From: Martinezella rhizogenes
GTDB taxonomy: Bacteria > Pseudomonadota > Alphaproteobacteria > Rhizobiales > Rhizobiaceae
Length of the DNA stretch: 64,000 nt
NCBI GenBank assembly: GCA_013322215.1
Contig: JAAMEZ010000058.1
Coordinates: 868,001-932,000, forward strand
Reading direction: 5' to 3'
In this document: positions 1 through 8,600 of the stretch, piece by piece
Numbering within the stretch: position 1 is the stretch's first letter
Layout of the letters: the number at the start of each line of letters is the position of its first letter
Position numbers and translations under genes: made by a program
Notes under the pieces: model-generated
Database searches by the model: none
The model's input: the letters and a program-made list of their open reading frames with translations, nothing else
What the model was told of the DNA's origin: nothing

Positions 1-2217
1 CATGCCGAGAATGGCGCCGATGGTCAGAATGCCGGTGCCGCCGACGCCGGCAATCGCGATATTCCAGGGGCGATCGGCGATGACGGGGATTTCCGGCATC
101 GGCACCGCAATATTCCCATGGTCCAGCGCCTTCCGCTTGCGGCGCTTGCCGCCATGAACGGTCACGAAGGATGGGCAGAAGCCTTTGACGCAGGAAAAAT
201 CCTTGTTGCAGCTCGACTGGTTGATCTGGCGCTTGCGGCCAAACTCAGTCTCCAGCGGCTCGATGGAAATGCAGTTGGATTGCACCGAGCAATCGCCGCA
301 GCCCTCGCAGACAGCCTTGTTGATGAAGACACGCTTGGCCGGATCTTCCATCAAGCCACGGCTGCGGCGACGGCGTTTCTCGGCCGCGCAAGTCTGGACA
401 TAGACGATCGCCGAACAACCTTCGGTCTCGCGCAGCGTCAGCATCACCTGATCGATATGATCGCGATGCAGGATCTTGACGCTGGGCGCCAGCTCGGAAG
501 CGCGATAGGCATCAGGATTATCGGAGAGCAAATAGATCGGCCTGACGCCTTCGTCATGCAGTTGTTTCGTCACCAATTGCGGCGTTAGGTGGCCGTCGAT
601 CTGCTGACCGCCGGTCATGGCAACGGCGTCGTTATAGAGCAGCTTATAGGTGACGTTGACCTTGGCTGCGACGGACTGGCGGACAGCGAGAATGCCCGAG
701 TGGAAATAGGTGCCGTCGCCGAGATTGACGAACATGTGCTTTTCGTCGGTGTAGCGGGCAATCGCCGTCCACGGCACGCCTTCGCCGCCCATCTGGGTGA
801 AGGTCTCGGTGCTGCGGTCCATCCAGGTGACCATATAATGGCAGCCGATGCCGGCGGCCGCACGACTGCCTTCGGGAACGCGGGTGGACGTATTGTGCGG
901 ACAGCCGGAGCAGAAGAACGGCGTACGGTTCAGCGGCGCGACATGGCTGCGGCTGATCTGGCCGCGCTCGGCAAGATAGGCAAGCTTGGCGGCGATGCGA
1001 TCATGCAGGCCCTGATCGAGATCGAGCTTGACGATACGGCCGGCAATCGCTCTGGCGACCGCGCCGACGGTCAATGCCGACGACAGGCTCAGATAGGGCT
1101 TGTCGTGCTCGTCGAACTTGCCGACGATACGAGGGCGAACATCGGCGCGCCAATTGAAGAGCTGCTGCTTGATCTGGTTTTCGATGATCTCGCGCCGCTC
1201 CTCGACGACGAGAACCTCGTCCAGCCCTTCGGAAAAATGCCGCACGGCCTCCGGCTCCAGCGGCCAGGGCATGCGCACCTTCAGGATGCGCAGACCGATC
1301 GCAGCCATTTCCCGCGGGCCGATTTCCAACTCGCGCAGCGCCTGCAGCACATCCTCATAGGCCTTGCCGGAGGAGATGATGCCGAAGCGGGCATTGGGCA
1401 CGTCATGGGTGATTTCATCGACGCGGTTGGCGCGGGCAAAAGCGATGGCCGCATAGGCCTTGTAATTCTGCAGGCGGTCGTCCTGCATCAGGGGTGGGTC
1501 GGGCCAGCGCAGATTGAGGCCGCCGGGAGGCATCTCGAAATCACGCGGCAGGACGAATTGCCGCCGCTCGCCGGAGAGATCGACGGCCGCCGTCGTCTCC
1601 ACAGTGTCGGCAATGAATTTCATGCCGACCCAGCAGCCGGAATAGCGCGACATGGCGATGCCGAGCAGGCCGTATTCCAGGAATTCGTGGATGGACGAGG
1701 GATAGATGACCGGCATGACCGCCGACATGAATTCATGGTCGGTCTGATGCGGAATGGTCGAGGATTTGGCGGAGTGGTCGTCGCCGGCAAAACAGAGGAC
1801 GCCGCCGTGTCTGGAAGTGCCGGCGGCATTGCCGTGCTTCAGCACGTCGCCGGAGCGATCGACGCCGGGGCCTTTGCCATACCAGATACCGAGCACGCCA
1901 TCCTTGCGGGCGCCGGGAGAAAGACCGACCTGTTGCGAGCCCCAGACGGCGGTGGCTGCAAGATCTTCATTGATCCCGGGCTGGAAGGTGACGTCATGGG
2001 CGTCTAGGTAAGTCTGCGCTTTCAGAAGTTGCTGGTCGTAGCCGCCGAGCGGCGAGCCGCGATAGCCTGAAATGAAGGTTGCCGTATTGAGGCCGGCCGC
2101 ACGATCACGCCGCATCTGGGTCATGGGCAGCCGCACCAGCGCCTGCAGGCCGGTCATGAAAACGCGGCCATCCTCTGCGGTATATTTGTCGTCAAGCGAT
2201 ACACTGGTTGCAAGCAT
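1..2217 (-). CDS. Indolepyruvate ferredoxin oxidoreductase, fused alpha/beta type (partial, C-terminus off the left edge)
   Basis: The first 739 residues are visible; the frame runs off base 1. Fused enzymes of this family are roughly 1,150 residues and oxidatively decarboxylate aryl pyruvates from aromatic amino acids to acyl-CoA, using thiamine diphosphate and Fe-S clusters. The N-terminus has the pyruvate-oxidoreductase-like GYRGSPLGGYD segment, a central CSGCPHN cysteine cluster leads into the TPP-binding region (GDGTYFHSG), and a ferredoxin-like CEGCGDC...C motif sits at C637, C640, C643 and C649. The visible end (GVGGTGI) enters the gamma-type domain. The ATG at 2217 follows a strong GGGAGGAG ribosome site. 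The gene is divergent from a glutathione S-transferase. Identity is well supported; substrate preference is inferred from the family. Confidence 0.9.
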   Translation of the reverse strand, partial: MLATSVSLDDKYTAEDGRVFMTGLQALVRLPMTQMRRDRAAGLNTATFISGYRGSPLGGYDQQLLKAQTYLDAHDVTFQPGINEDLAATAVWGSQQVGLSPGARKDGVLGIWYGKGPGVDRSGDVLKHGNAAGTSRHGGVLCFAGDDHSAKSSTIPHQTDHEFMSAVMPVIYPSSIHEFLEYGLLGIAMSRYSGCWVGMKFIADTVETTAAVDLSGERRQFVLPRDFEMPPGGLNLRWPDPPLMQDDRLQNYKAYAAIAFARANRVDEITHDVPNARFGIISSGKAYEDVLQALRELEIGPREMAAIGLRILKVRMPWPLEPEAVRHFSEGLDEVLVVEERREIIENQIKQQLFNWRADVRPRIVGKFDEHDKPYLSLSSALTVGAVARAIAGRIVKLDLDQGLHDRIAAKLAYLAERGQISRSHVAPLNRTPFFCSGCPHNTSTRVPEGSRAAAGIGCHYMVTWMDRSTETFTQMGGEGVPWTAIARYTDEKHMFVNLGDGTYFHSGILAVRQSVAAKVNVTYKLLYNDAVAMTGGQQIDGHLTPQLVTKQLHDEGVRPIYLLSDNPDAYRASELAPSVKILHRDHIDQVMLTLRETEGCSAIVYVQTCAAEKRRRRSRGLMEDPAKRVFINKAVCEGCGDCSVQSNCISIEPLETEFGRKRQINQSSCNKDFSCVKGFCPSFVTVHGGKRRKRKALDHGNIAVPMPEIPVIADRPWNIAIAGVGGTGILTIGAILGM

Positions 2218-2520
2218 CTGCTCTCCTCCCGAGATCGCAGTTACCGATTGCCCATGTGCATTTCACCGAATGCCTCCTACCGCATCCGACGAAAGCCGTA
2301 ATCGAACGGTAACATGCAGCGACGCTAATTTCTGAACGAAGGCTAGGCCTCGGCAGCATGATTTGCAAAGATTTCGGCGGGTTGGTGGATATTTTCGTGC
2401 TTGCGCGGCGCCGGCCATCCGCCATCCATCACAAGCTTTCATCGAGATATCAGCCGCAGGGCCTTCCGCTGTCCCCGAGTGCCCAATAATGTCGCGCCGA
2501 CTCGAATCTGGGAGACCCTC
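2218..2520. other. Intergenic region between divergent oxidoreductase and GST genes
   Basis: This 303-base gap should hold the promoters for both divergent genes. It contains the GGGAGGAG ribosome site of the oxidoreductase on the minus strand and a GGGAG site just before the GST on the plus strand. I see no convincing small gene, strong hairpin or clear sigma-70 promoter in it. Confidence 0.4.
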
Positions 2521-3180
2521 ATGCTGACGATCTACGGTGTCTATCGCTCGCGCGCCTCGCGCAATTACTGGATGGCTAGGGAGATCGGCGTCGAGTTCAA
2601 ATCCGTGCCTGTGATCCAGGCCAGCCGGCTTGCCAACCCACTCGCCGCCGATGCGCCGATCAATACGATGTCGCCGGAATTTCTGGCCGTCAATCCGATG
2701 GGCATGATCCCCTGCATCAAGGATGGCGATCTCGCCATGCACGAGTCGCTCGCTATCAATCTCTACCTCGCGCGCAAATATGGCGGCCCGCTGGCTGGCA
2801 AGACGGCCGAAGAAGAAGGGCTGCTGGCGATGTGGACGATGTGGGCGGCGACCGAAGTCGAGCCCTACAGCGTCGCGCTCGTGCGCATCTATGACAATGC
2901 CAAGGAAAATAGCGAGCAGGGTAAGGCCGGGATCGCGGTTGCCTGCCGCTCGCTGAAGAAACCGCTCGACGTACTGGAGAAGCACCTGCAAAATCAGGAC
3001 TACCTCCTCGGGGATCGCTTTACCGTCGCCGACCTCAACCTGGCCGAAGTGATGCGCTACGCCCAGACCGAACAGGAATTGTTCGACGCACGTCCGAAGA
3101 TGAAGGCCTGGATCGAGCGCTGCCAGTCGCGTGATGCCTACAAGGCAATGCAGGCGACCCGCGGCAAGGAGCCGACCTGA
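2521..3180 (+). CDS. Glutathione S-transferase family protein
   Basis: A 219-residue cytosolic GST. The N-terminal thioredoxin-like domain carries the NPMGMIPCI stretch with the cis-proline, followed by the glutathione-contacting DLAMHESLAINLYLA segment (the usual E-S pair). The C-terminal helical domain has the LGDRFTVADLNLAE signature with the N-capping aspartate. The ATG at 2521 was preferred over further-upstream starts because it follows GGGAG at the right spacing and gives the canonical MLTIYG beta strand. It is divergent from the indolepyruvate oxidoreductase and convergent with a LysR regulator 6 bases away. The substrate cannot be predicted. Confidence 0.88.
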   Translation: MLTIYGVYRSRASRNYWMAREIGVEFKSVPVIQASRLANPLAADAPINTMSPEFLAVNPMGMIPCIKDGDLAMHESLAINLYLARKYGGPLAGKTAEEEGLLAMWTMWAATEVEPYSVALVRIYDNAKENSEQGKAGIAVACRSLKKPLDVLEKHLQNQDYLLGDRFTVADLNLAEVMRYAQTEQELFDARPKMKAWIERCQSRDAYKAMQATRGKEPT

Positions 3181-3186
3181 CATGGA

Positions 3187-4083
3187 TCATTGGAAGAGAC
3201 GCATGCTCTCTTCCATTTCCTCGCGTATCCAGGCCTTGAAGGCGGAGACCTTCTTCGGCTCACGCACGCCTGCGGCGGTGACGAAGTAGTGACCGAAACC
3301 GGTTTTGGCGCGGATGCCAAAGGGATCGACGAGACATTTCTGCTGGAGGGCATAGGCCGCCAGCGTCTGCCAGGCGAGCATCACCCCTTGCCCCGCTATG
3401 GCGGCATCCAGGCAGAGCGACGCATCGTTGAAGATGTGCCGCTCCTCCATGCAATGGCCCGATAGTCCCGCCTTGCGCAGCCACACCTCCCAGCCGAACA
3501 TCGCATGTCCGTCGATGACGGCGGGGACTTTCAGGAGATCAGCGGGCTCCCGGAGCGTGGCCGCGATCTGCGGGGTAACGACCGGGAACACCTCCTGCGC
3601 CAGCAAGAGCTCGGACCTGACCCCGGGCCATTGCCCATTGCCAACTCGAATGCCGATATCGACATCCGATGTCGCCGGATTGATCAGACGTGTGGTGGCA
3701 TCGATGCGCAGGCGGATATCCGGGTGGCGGCTGGCGAAGCGGTCGAGCCGGTACACCAGCCAGCGGGCAGCGAAAACCGGCGCGACCGAAATGGTGAGAA
3801 TGTTCTCATCCTTGTGCTGCGCAAGCGCGATTGCCGCCGAAAGCGACTGGAAACCTTCGCCAAGCCTCGCCAGAACCGCCAATCCCGACGCAGTGACCAT
3901 CATGCCTTTGGAGGTGCGCTCGAACAGCGGCCGGCCGAGCTGCGCCTCGGCCTTGATGACCTGCTGACTGACCGCGCCGACCGTCACGCCAAGTTCGTCG
4001 GCCGCCGCCTGCAGTGAACCGAGCCGCCCAACCGCCTCAAGGGCGCGCAAGCCATTCAGATGAACGTTATTGAGGTTTCTCAT
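3187..4083 (-). CDS. LysR family transcriptional regulator (GcvA-like)
   Basis: A 298-residue LysR-type regulator. Residues about 5-65 form the winged helix-turn-helix (LNGLRALEAVGRLGSLQAAA, then VTVGAVSQQVIKAEAQLG), followed by a periplasmic-binding-like effector domain. The pattern of the N-terminus resembles the GcvA/AmpR branch. The start at 4083 places the HTH in register with the family; an extension to 4119 is open but has no conserved residues. It is convergent with the GST at 2521-3180, so its target is more likely itself or the small genes starting at 4234, from which it is divergent. Target and ligand are unknown. Confidence 0.85.
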   Translation of the reverse strand: MRNLNNVHLNGLRALEAVGRLGSLQAAADELGVTVGAVSQQVIKAEAQLGRPLFERTSKGMMVTASGLAVLARLGEGFQSLSAAIALAQHKDENILTISVAPVFAARWLVYRLDRFASRHPDIRLRIDATTRLINPATSDVDIGIRVGNGQWPGVRSELLLAQEVFPVVTPQIAATLREPADLLKVPAVIDGHAMFGWEVWLRKAGLSGHCMEERHIFNDASLCLDAAIAGQGVMLAWQTLAAYALQQKCLVDPFGIRAKTGFGHYFVTAAGVREPKKVSAFKAWIREEMEESMRLFQ

Positions 4084-4233
4084 TATAGAATATCTATAGC
4101 AGCATCTCGTCATTCTCAATTGCGCAAAGCTAGAATACGCGCGATTATTGCAGCATGGAATTGAAAACCACCGCTGTTCCGCCGGTAGGCGCCCTTATGG
4201 TTGCATCGATGCGGAAATCCAAGGAGGCATTGC

Positions 4234-4419
4234 ATGTCGATCTTGAAGCTTTTCTTTAGTCATCTGCTGGAAGAGGATCGCGAACAGGAAAACGATCCGC
4301 TGCTGCACCCAATGCTCGCCGCCATGTCGCTGGAAGAACTGGCCGACCTGCCGCTGATGCCGGAAAATCTCGGGCGCCCCATGGACAAGCGGACCGTTCA
4401 GCCGGAAGAATGCGCCTAA
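4234..4419 (+). CDS. Small hypothetical protein (61 aa)
   Basis: A 61-residue acidic protein with no motif I recognise. The start is well supported: AAGGAGG lies 7 bases before the ATG. The sequence begins with a short hydrophobic stretch (ILKLFFSHLL) and continues as a charged, proline-containing tail. It ends 26 bases before the YjbR-like gene and may be cotranscribed with it. It is short enough that coding status relies mainly on the ribosome site. Confidence 0.55.
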   Translation: MSILKLFFSHLLEEDREQENDPLLHPMLAAMSLEELADLPLMPENLGRPMDKRTVQPEECA

Positions 4420-4445
4420 GAGAGACCTGCTCCACACGCGCAAAC

Positions 4446-4802
4446 ATGACATCGACCATCGATATGGACGCCATCGCCGAACGATTGCAGCGGCTTATAG
4501 CTCAAGCCCGGCTGCCGGCGGTTGAACCTGGCCTGCATTACGGCCTGCCGGCCTTCAAGGTCGGCGGCAAAGCCTTCGTCACGGTGAAGAACAACGAAAC
4601 CGTCGTGCTGTCGCTGCCGATAGATCGCAAGGAACAGCTGATGGAAATGGCGCCGGAGATCTATTTCCAGACCGATCACTATGTCGGCTGGCCTTCCCTG
4701 CCCTTGCGCATCGACGCGATCGGCGACGAGGAACTGTTGGAGCGATTGATCGAGGCGTGGCAGTACCGCGCCCCGAAAAAGCTGCGGGCAACATTCGGCT
4801 GA
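4446..4802 (+). CDS. MmcQ/YjbR family protein
   Basis: A 118-residue protein of the MmcQ/YjbR (DUF419-like) family, small double-wing-fold proteins often annotated as DNA-binding. Visible hallmarks are the GLPAFKVGGKAFVTV strand pair, the LSLPIDRKEQL segment and the YFQTDHYVGWPSLPLRID stretch near the C-terminus. The ATG at 4446 is in the right place relative to the family N-terminus. It ends 5 bases from the end of the convergent GST gene. No biochemical role can be assigned. Confidence 0.75.
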   Translation: MTSTIDMDAIAERLQRLIAQARLPAVEPGLHYGLPAFKVGGKAFVTVKNNETVVLSLPIDRKEQLMEMAPEIYFQTDHYVGWPSLPLRIDAIGDEELLERLIEAWQYRAPKKLRATFG

Positions 4803-4807
4803 CGCAA

Positions 4808-5428
4808 TCAGCCTTCTTCGACGGCAAGCGCCTTCTTGACGGCCGGGCGCTCTATCATGCGCTGATAGTGGGCGCTCACCTTCGCAAACTGGCTGCGATC
4901 GACACCGTCTCCCGGAAGCCACTTCTCCATGGTGAAGAGGTAGCCGTCGGCAACGGTATATTGATCACCCATCACCCAGGGGCCTTTCAGCATCTTGTCT
5001 TCGATCAGGGCGAAGGCCTCGGTCATGGTCTGCGGTACCTTGGCCTTCATGGTCTCGATGGCCGCGGCATCGTCGGTCCAGCGATAGCCGCGACCCTTGT
5101 GCGAATGGTTCACATGAACGGTGGAGGCGATATAGCTGTTGAAGGACTGCATCTGGGCGAATTCGAAGGGGTCGTCGAGCGGTGCCAGCTTTGCGGCCGG
5201 CGCAATCTGGGCGATATAGGTCATGATCGCGATATTCTCGGTGATGACGCCGCGATCGGTCACTAGCGCCGGAACCCGGCCCTTGGGGTTGATGGCCAGA
5301 TAATCCGGCTGGCGCTGATCGCCATTGGCGAGGTTGAGGCGTCGGTGTTCGTAAGCAAGACCCGACTCTTCCAGGGCGATGAGACTGGCGAGCGCGCAGC
5401 TTCCCGGCGCAAAATAGAATGTCAGCAT
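4808..5428 (-). CDS. Glutathione S-transferase family protein
   Basis: A 206-residue GST resembling the beta/GstA-like bacterial class. The N-terminus MLTFYFAPGSCALAS has the serine/cysteine pair typical of bacterial beta-class enzymes; NPKGRVPAL provides the cis-proline; the following ITENIAIMTYIA is the glutathione-binding ES-equivalent segment (here E-N). The helical domain contains GDQYTVADGYLF with the conserved aspartate. The start at 5428 gives the expected beta-1 strand; an in-frame extension to 5479 has no family resemblance. It is one of three GSTs in the window and differs clearly from the other two. Confidence 0.87.
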   Translation of the reverse strand: MLTFYFAPGSCALASLIALEESGLAYEHRRLNLANGDQRQPDYLAINPKGRVPALVTDRGVITENIAIMTYIAQIAPAAKLAPLDDPFEFAQMQSFNSYIASTVHVNHSHKGRGYRWTDDAAAIETMKAKVPQTMTEAFALIEDKMLKGPWVMGDQYTVADGYLFTMEKWLPGDGVDRSQFAKVSAHYQRMIERPAVKKALAVEEG

Positions 5429-5543
5429 GTTCCGTTCCTCGATTGAATTCCGCGAGGAAGCTAAAGCGAACCAGGCCAATACGGAAGTGGCTGATGCTGA
5501 TGGGCGCTACAAAAGGTTTTGATCGGTCGGACCGCATCCCCAT

Positions 5544-5578
5544 GCCCATCCCCATCGGCTGGCTTAGTGGGGATGGGC
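5544..5578. repeat. 11-bp perfect inverted repeat (stem-loop)
   Basis: GCCCATCCCCA at 5544-5554 is perfectly mirrored by TGGGGATGGGC at 5568-5578 with a 13-base loop. It lies just past the stop codon of the minus-strand gene ending at 5587 and is a plausible 3' stabilising or terminating hairpin, though no T-run follows on either strand. Confidence 0.55.
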
Positions 5579-5586
5579 GGTCGATC

Positions 5587-5943
5587 TTAGGCGCAGCCGG
5601 GCACGTCTTCCAGCCTGTGCCAGACCGGAATGCCGCGCTCGCGGGCGATGCGGACATCATTGTCGGCGCCCTTGGAATCACCAGGCAACCTCAGAACACC
5701 CTCGCAAAGCTGCAGCAACCGGCCAGCCGTCGGGTGGAAGATCTCTTCATAGAGACCGTCGCCGATGCTCTTGCCGCCGGCGGCGTGCCAGACCGGCAAG
5801 GCAACCCATTCGCCGATCATTGGCAGATGCCCGGCCTTGAACAGGGCATAGGACGGTTCCTCCAGGCGCTTGAGGTTCTCGGCCATCTTCTTCGGATCAT
5901 CGCCGGTGCCGGAGCGATAAGGTCCCGCAATCAAGATCAACAT
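5587..5943 (-). CDS. DUF4406-like protein (nucleoside deoxyribosyltransferase-like fold)
   Basis: A 118-residue protein beginning MLILIAGPYRSG, the glycine-rich first strand typical of DUF4406/nucleoside 2-deoxyribosyltransferase-like proteins. Further conserved-looking pieces are GHLPMIGEWVALP and the LPGDSKGADNDVRIARERG segment, which matches the usual S-x-G-A-x-x-E-x-x-x-A pattern with D replacing E. The start at 5943 gives the family N-terminus. It is divergent from the DeoR regulator at 6069. A role in nucleotide salvage is only suggested by the fold. Confidence 0.65.
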   Translation of the reverse strand: MLILIAGPYRSGTGDDPKKMAENLKRLEEPSYALFKAGHLPMIGEWVALPVWHAAGGKSIGDGLYEEIFHPTAGRLLQLCEGVLRLPGDSKGADNDVRIARERGIPVWHRLEDVPGCA

Positions 5944-6068
5944 GTCATATCTCCTTTTTCCTTCCCGCATCCTGCAGGAATTTGCACGAATATGCGCATA
6001 TTTTCTTGAATGTCGAATCGATTCTGATAAATTCACGATTGTTCGTGAACTATCGTGCAGAGATCGAC

Positions 6069-6824
6069 ATGCTGACCAGCCAACGCAAAACCCTCATTCT
6101 CGACAGATTGCGCCGGGACGGCCAGGTGATCGCCAAGGCGCTGGCCGACGATCTCGGCCTTTCCGAAGACACGATCCGCAGGGATCTGCGGGAGATGGCG
6201 GCGGAAAAACTGCTGAAACGGGTGCATGGCGGCGCGCTGCCGCTTTCGCCGGTGCTGCCCGATTTTACCGCGCGGCAGGCGGTCTCGTCCGATGCGAAAC
6301 GGCGGCTCGGCGCCTATGCGGCCAATATGATCGAGCCGGGCCAGACCGTGTTCCTCGACGGCGGCACGACGAATGCCGAGATCGCGCGTCAGCTTCCAAA
6401 AGATCTTGCCGTCACCATCGTCACCCATAGCCCGACGATCGCTGGCGAGCTGGAGCATCATCCTCTGGCCGAGGTGATTCTGATAGGCGGCAAGCTCTAC
6501 AAGCATTCGATGGTGGCGACGGGCGCTGTCGCCATGGCGGCCATCTCCTCCATAAGGGCCGATATCTTCTTTCTGGGCGTCACGGCCATCCACCCGGCTC
6601 GCGGCTTTTCGACCGGTGATTTCGAAGAGGCGGCGATCAAGCGGCATATCGCGCAATGCTCGGCGGAAACCTATGTGCTGGCGACGGTCGAGAAGCTCGA
6701 TGCTGCCTCGCCATGCCAGATCCTGCCTTTGAGGAGCATTTCCGGCCTGATCGTGCCGTCGGATGCTCCGGACGAAAGTCTGGCGCCTTACCGGGACACC
6801 GACATGCCGATCTTCCTGGCCTGA
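6069..6824 (+). CDS. DeoR/GlpR family transcriptional regulator
   Basis: A 251-residue DeoR-type repressor. Residues about 3-58 form the winged HTH (QRKTLILDRLRRDGQV, then LGLSEDTIRRDLREMA and the wing). The C-terminal DeoRC domain carries the sugar-phosphate-sensing signatures FLDGGTTNAEIARQL and VTHSPTIA, with a late LGVTAIHPARGFST segment. The ATG at 6069 is in register with GlpR-like N-termini. It is divergent from the DUF4406-like gene. The likely ligand is a phosphorylated sugar, and the absence of a sugar operon nearby leaves its regulon open. Confidence 0.87.
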   Translation: MLTSQRKTLILDRLRRDGQVIAKALADDLGLSEDTIRRDLREMAAEKLLKRVHGGALPLSPVLPDFTARQAVSSDAKRRLGAYAANMIEPGQTVFLDGGTTNAEIARQLPKDLAVTIVTHSPTIAGELEHHPLAEVILIGGKLYKHSMVATGAVAMAAISSIRADIFFLGVTAIHPARGFSTGDFEEAAIKRHIAQCSAETYVLATVEKLDAASPCQILPLRSISGLIVPSDAPDESLAPYRDTDMPIFLA

Positions 6825-6912
6825 GGCCGCCAGCGCGACAGCGAGCAAAGCAAAATCCACACTGCGATCTGCAGCGTCGTCATCATGATGCGGTCGAAGA
6901 TTGATCCTATGC

Positions 6913-6933
6913 AGGCAGGATATCGGCCTGCCT
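6913..6933 (+). terminator. Candidate terminator after the DeoR gene
   Basis: AGGCAGG at 6913-6919 pairs perfectly with CCTGCCT at 6927-6933 around a 7-base loop, and TTGTTG follows. The position, 90 bases after the DeoR stop codon, fits a weak intrinsic terminator; the T-run is interrupted. Confidence 0.4.
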
Positions 6934-6988
6934 TGTTGTCATCGCCGATCAGGCCTACCTCACTATGTCCAAGAGGTTATGATCGACC

Positions 6989-7477
6989 ATGAACGAACGC
7001 CGCATTCACCAGCTCTTCGAAATCAGCGTTCTGTTGAAGGGCGCGCATGCCCTGATCGAATGTCTTGGCGGCATTGTGCTGGCGCTGGTCAGCACGGAAT
7101 CCATCCTGCGTCTCGCAAACAGGATTGCGCAGCCCGAGCTGCTCAACGATCCCCATGATTTCATCGCGACGCATCTGCTGACCTGGGCACAGGACTTTTC
7201 CGTCGGAGCCAAGAACTTCTATGCCTATTACCTGCTGAGCCATGGGCTGGTGAAGGTGCTGCTGGTCCTCGGCCTGCTCCGGGGCAAGATGTGGGCCTAT
7301 CCGGCATCGCTGGTGGCACTCGGGCTTTTCATCGCCTACCAGCTTTACCGCTTCACCGACACGCGTGGCATCGGGCTCATCATCCTCACGATCTTCGACC
7401 TCGTGGTCATGATCCTCATCTGGCAGGAGTATAAGATCGTCCGGCAGCATGTGCCGGCACGACAGGCGAGAAACTGA
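6989..7477 (+). CDS. DUF2127 family inner-membrane protein
   Basis: A 162-residue membrane protein of the DUF2127 family. It has about four hydrophobic segments: residues about 11-36 (LLKGAHALIECLGGIVLAL), 80-100, 103-120 and 128-146. The family hallmarks are the N-terminal FEISVLLKGAHALIE and the central YYLLSHGLVKVLL followed by a W-YP motif. The ATG at 6989 is the first in-frame start consistent with the family. No function is established for the family, and the neighbours do not suggest one. Confidence 0.82.
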   Translation: MNERRIHQLFEISVLLKGAHALIECLGGIVLALVSTESILRLANRIAQPELLNDPHDFIATHLLTWAQDFSVGAKNFYAYYLLSHGLVKVLLVLGLLRGKMWAYPASLVALGLFIAYQLYRFTDTRGIGLIILTIFDLVVMILIWQEYKIVRQHVPARQARN

Positions 7478-7492
7478 AGCAAGAGGGCGGCG

Positions 7493-8500
7493 TTATGCCG
7501 TCAGCGCTGTTGCCGGCCTGATATCGCCGACATGAATGCCGTTCCAGTTCTTGAACGACCTGTCAGCCATCGCCATGAGAGCGTTGTGAATGGCGCCGTC
7601 CTTTTCGAAGAAGCGAGCCAGCGTTGCCGCTACCATGACTTCGGCCGCGCGGCCGGTACCGTCATCGCATTTGAGCGCGACGGCAATGCCCTGTTCGGGG
7701 ATCGCCGCGCAGAACACGCCTTCGGCGCCGGTCTTGGCGAAGATGCGGCCGGGAGCGATCTGCATGAGTTTGGTGCAGGCGCGATCGGTGCCGGCCACGT
7801 AAAAGGGTTCGGCCATGCAGGCTTCGAACAGCCGGCGCGACGCCCTGGCGCGCAAGGGCTCCAGCCCGACGCCGGTCGCCATTTTGGCAAAGCCATGCGC
7901 CAATCCCTTGAGCGGCACGGCATAGGTCGGGATCGAGCAGCCATCCGTGCCGCAATTGTCATGGGCGAGAACGGCGCCGGTCAGGCTCTGCATCGTCTCG
8001 CGGATCTGCTGCTGCAGTGGATGATCGTAGCCGACATAGCCGGTTGGATCGATATCCTGATGACAGCAGGCGCAGACGAAGCCGGCATGCTTGCCGGAGC
8101 AATTGTTGTGCAATGCCGTCGGCTTCTCGATGGTGCGGGCCTGATGAATTGTCGTCTTCAGGTCGGAAGACCAATGTGCGCCACATTCGAGCGTGCCGAC
8201 ATCGCGGCCGGCGCGCGCCAGCATCGAGGCAGCGAGGGCAACATGCTCGTCCTCGCCATTGTGGGAGGAACAGGCGAGCGCCAACTCCTTGTTGCCAAAG
8301 CCGTAGGCGTCCGCGGCACCGCTTTCGACCAGCGGAAGGGCCTGCATCGCCTTGCAGGCAGAGCGGGGAAAGACCCCGCGTTCGGTATCGCCGAGCGAGA
8401 ACACCAGCGTCCCATCGCCATCGACCACGACGACAGAGCCGCGATGGCGGCTTTCGACCAGATTGCCACGGGTGACTTCGACGCAGACGGGATTGGACAT
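7493..8500 (-). CDS. L-asparaginase, Rhizobium etli (ReAV/AnsA) type
   Basis: A 335-residue cytosolic enzyme hydrolysing L-asparagine to aspartate and ammonia, of the class unrelated to E. coli asparaginases. Residues aligned by offset to the R. etli ReAV active site are present: S47 and K50 (RSACKAM), S79 (CSSHNGE), and the zinc-site residues C134 and K137 (NNCSGKHAG) and C188 (DNCGTDGC). The usual later lysine is likely the K of DRACTKLM. The start at 8500 gives an N-terminus (MSNPVCVEVTRG) typical of the family. Catalytic assignments rest on recalled structural work on ReAV; presence of the residues is seen directly. Confidence 0.9.
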   Translation of the reverse strand: MSNPVCVEVTRGNLVESRHRGSVVVVDGDGTLVFSLGDTERGVFPRSACKAMQALPLVESGAADAYGFGNKELALACSSHNGEDEHVALAASMLARAGRDVGTLECGAHWSSDLKTTIHQARTIEKPTALHNNCSGKHAGFVCACCHQDIDPTGYVGYDHPLQQQIRETMQSLTGAVLAHDNCGTDGCSIPTYAVPLKGLAHGFAKMATGVGLEPLRARASRRLFEACMAEPFYVAGTDRACTKLMQIAPGRIFAKTGAEGVFCAAIPEQGIAVALKCDDGTGRAAEVMVAATLARFFEKDGAIHNALMAMADRSFKNWNGIHVGDIRPATALTA

Positions 8501-8600
8501 GACAGGATGCAGCCTTCGATTTTCGGGATGGCCAGTGATAGCCGCTGCACTGAGCATTGCCAATCGCCGATGCTGGCGGGCAGCATCAAAAAGCGACCTC

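Noticed and set aside
589..2007. A 472-codon plus-strand open frame
   Set aside because: It lies antisense to the indolepyruvate oxidoreductase, whose minus-strand reading has clear motifs; the plus-strand peptide resembles no protein and reflects high GC.
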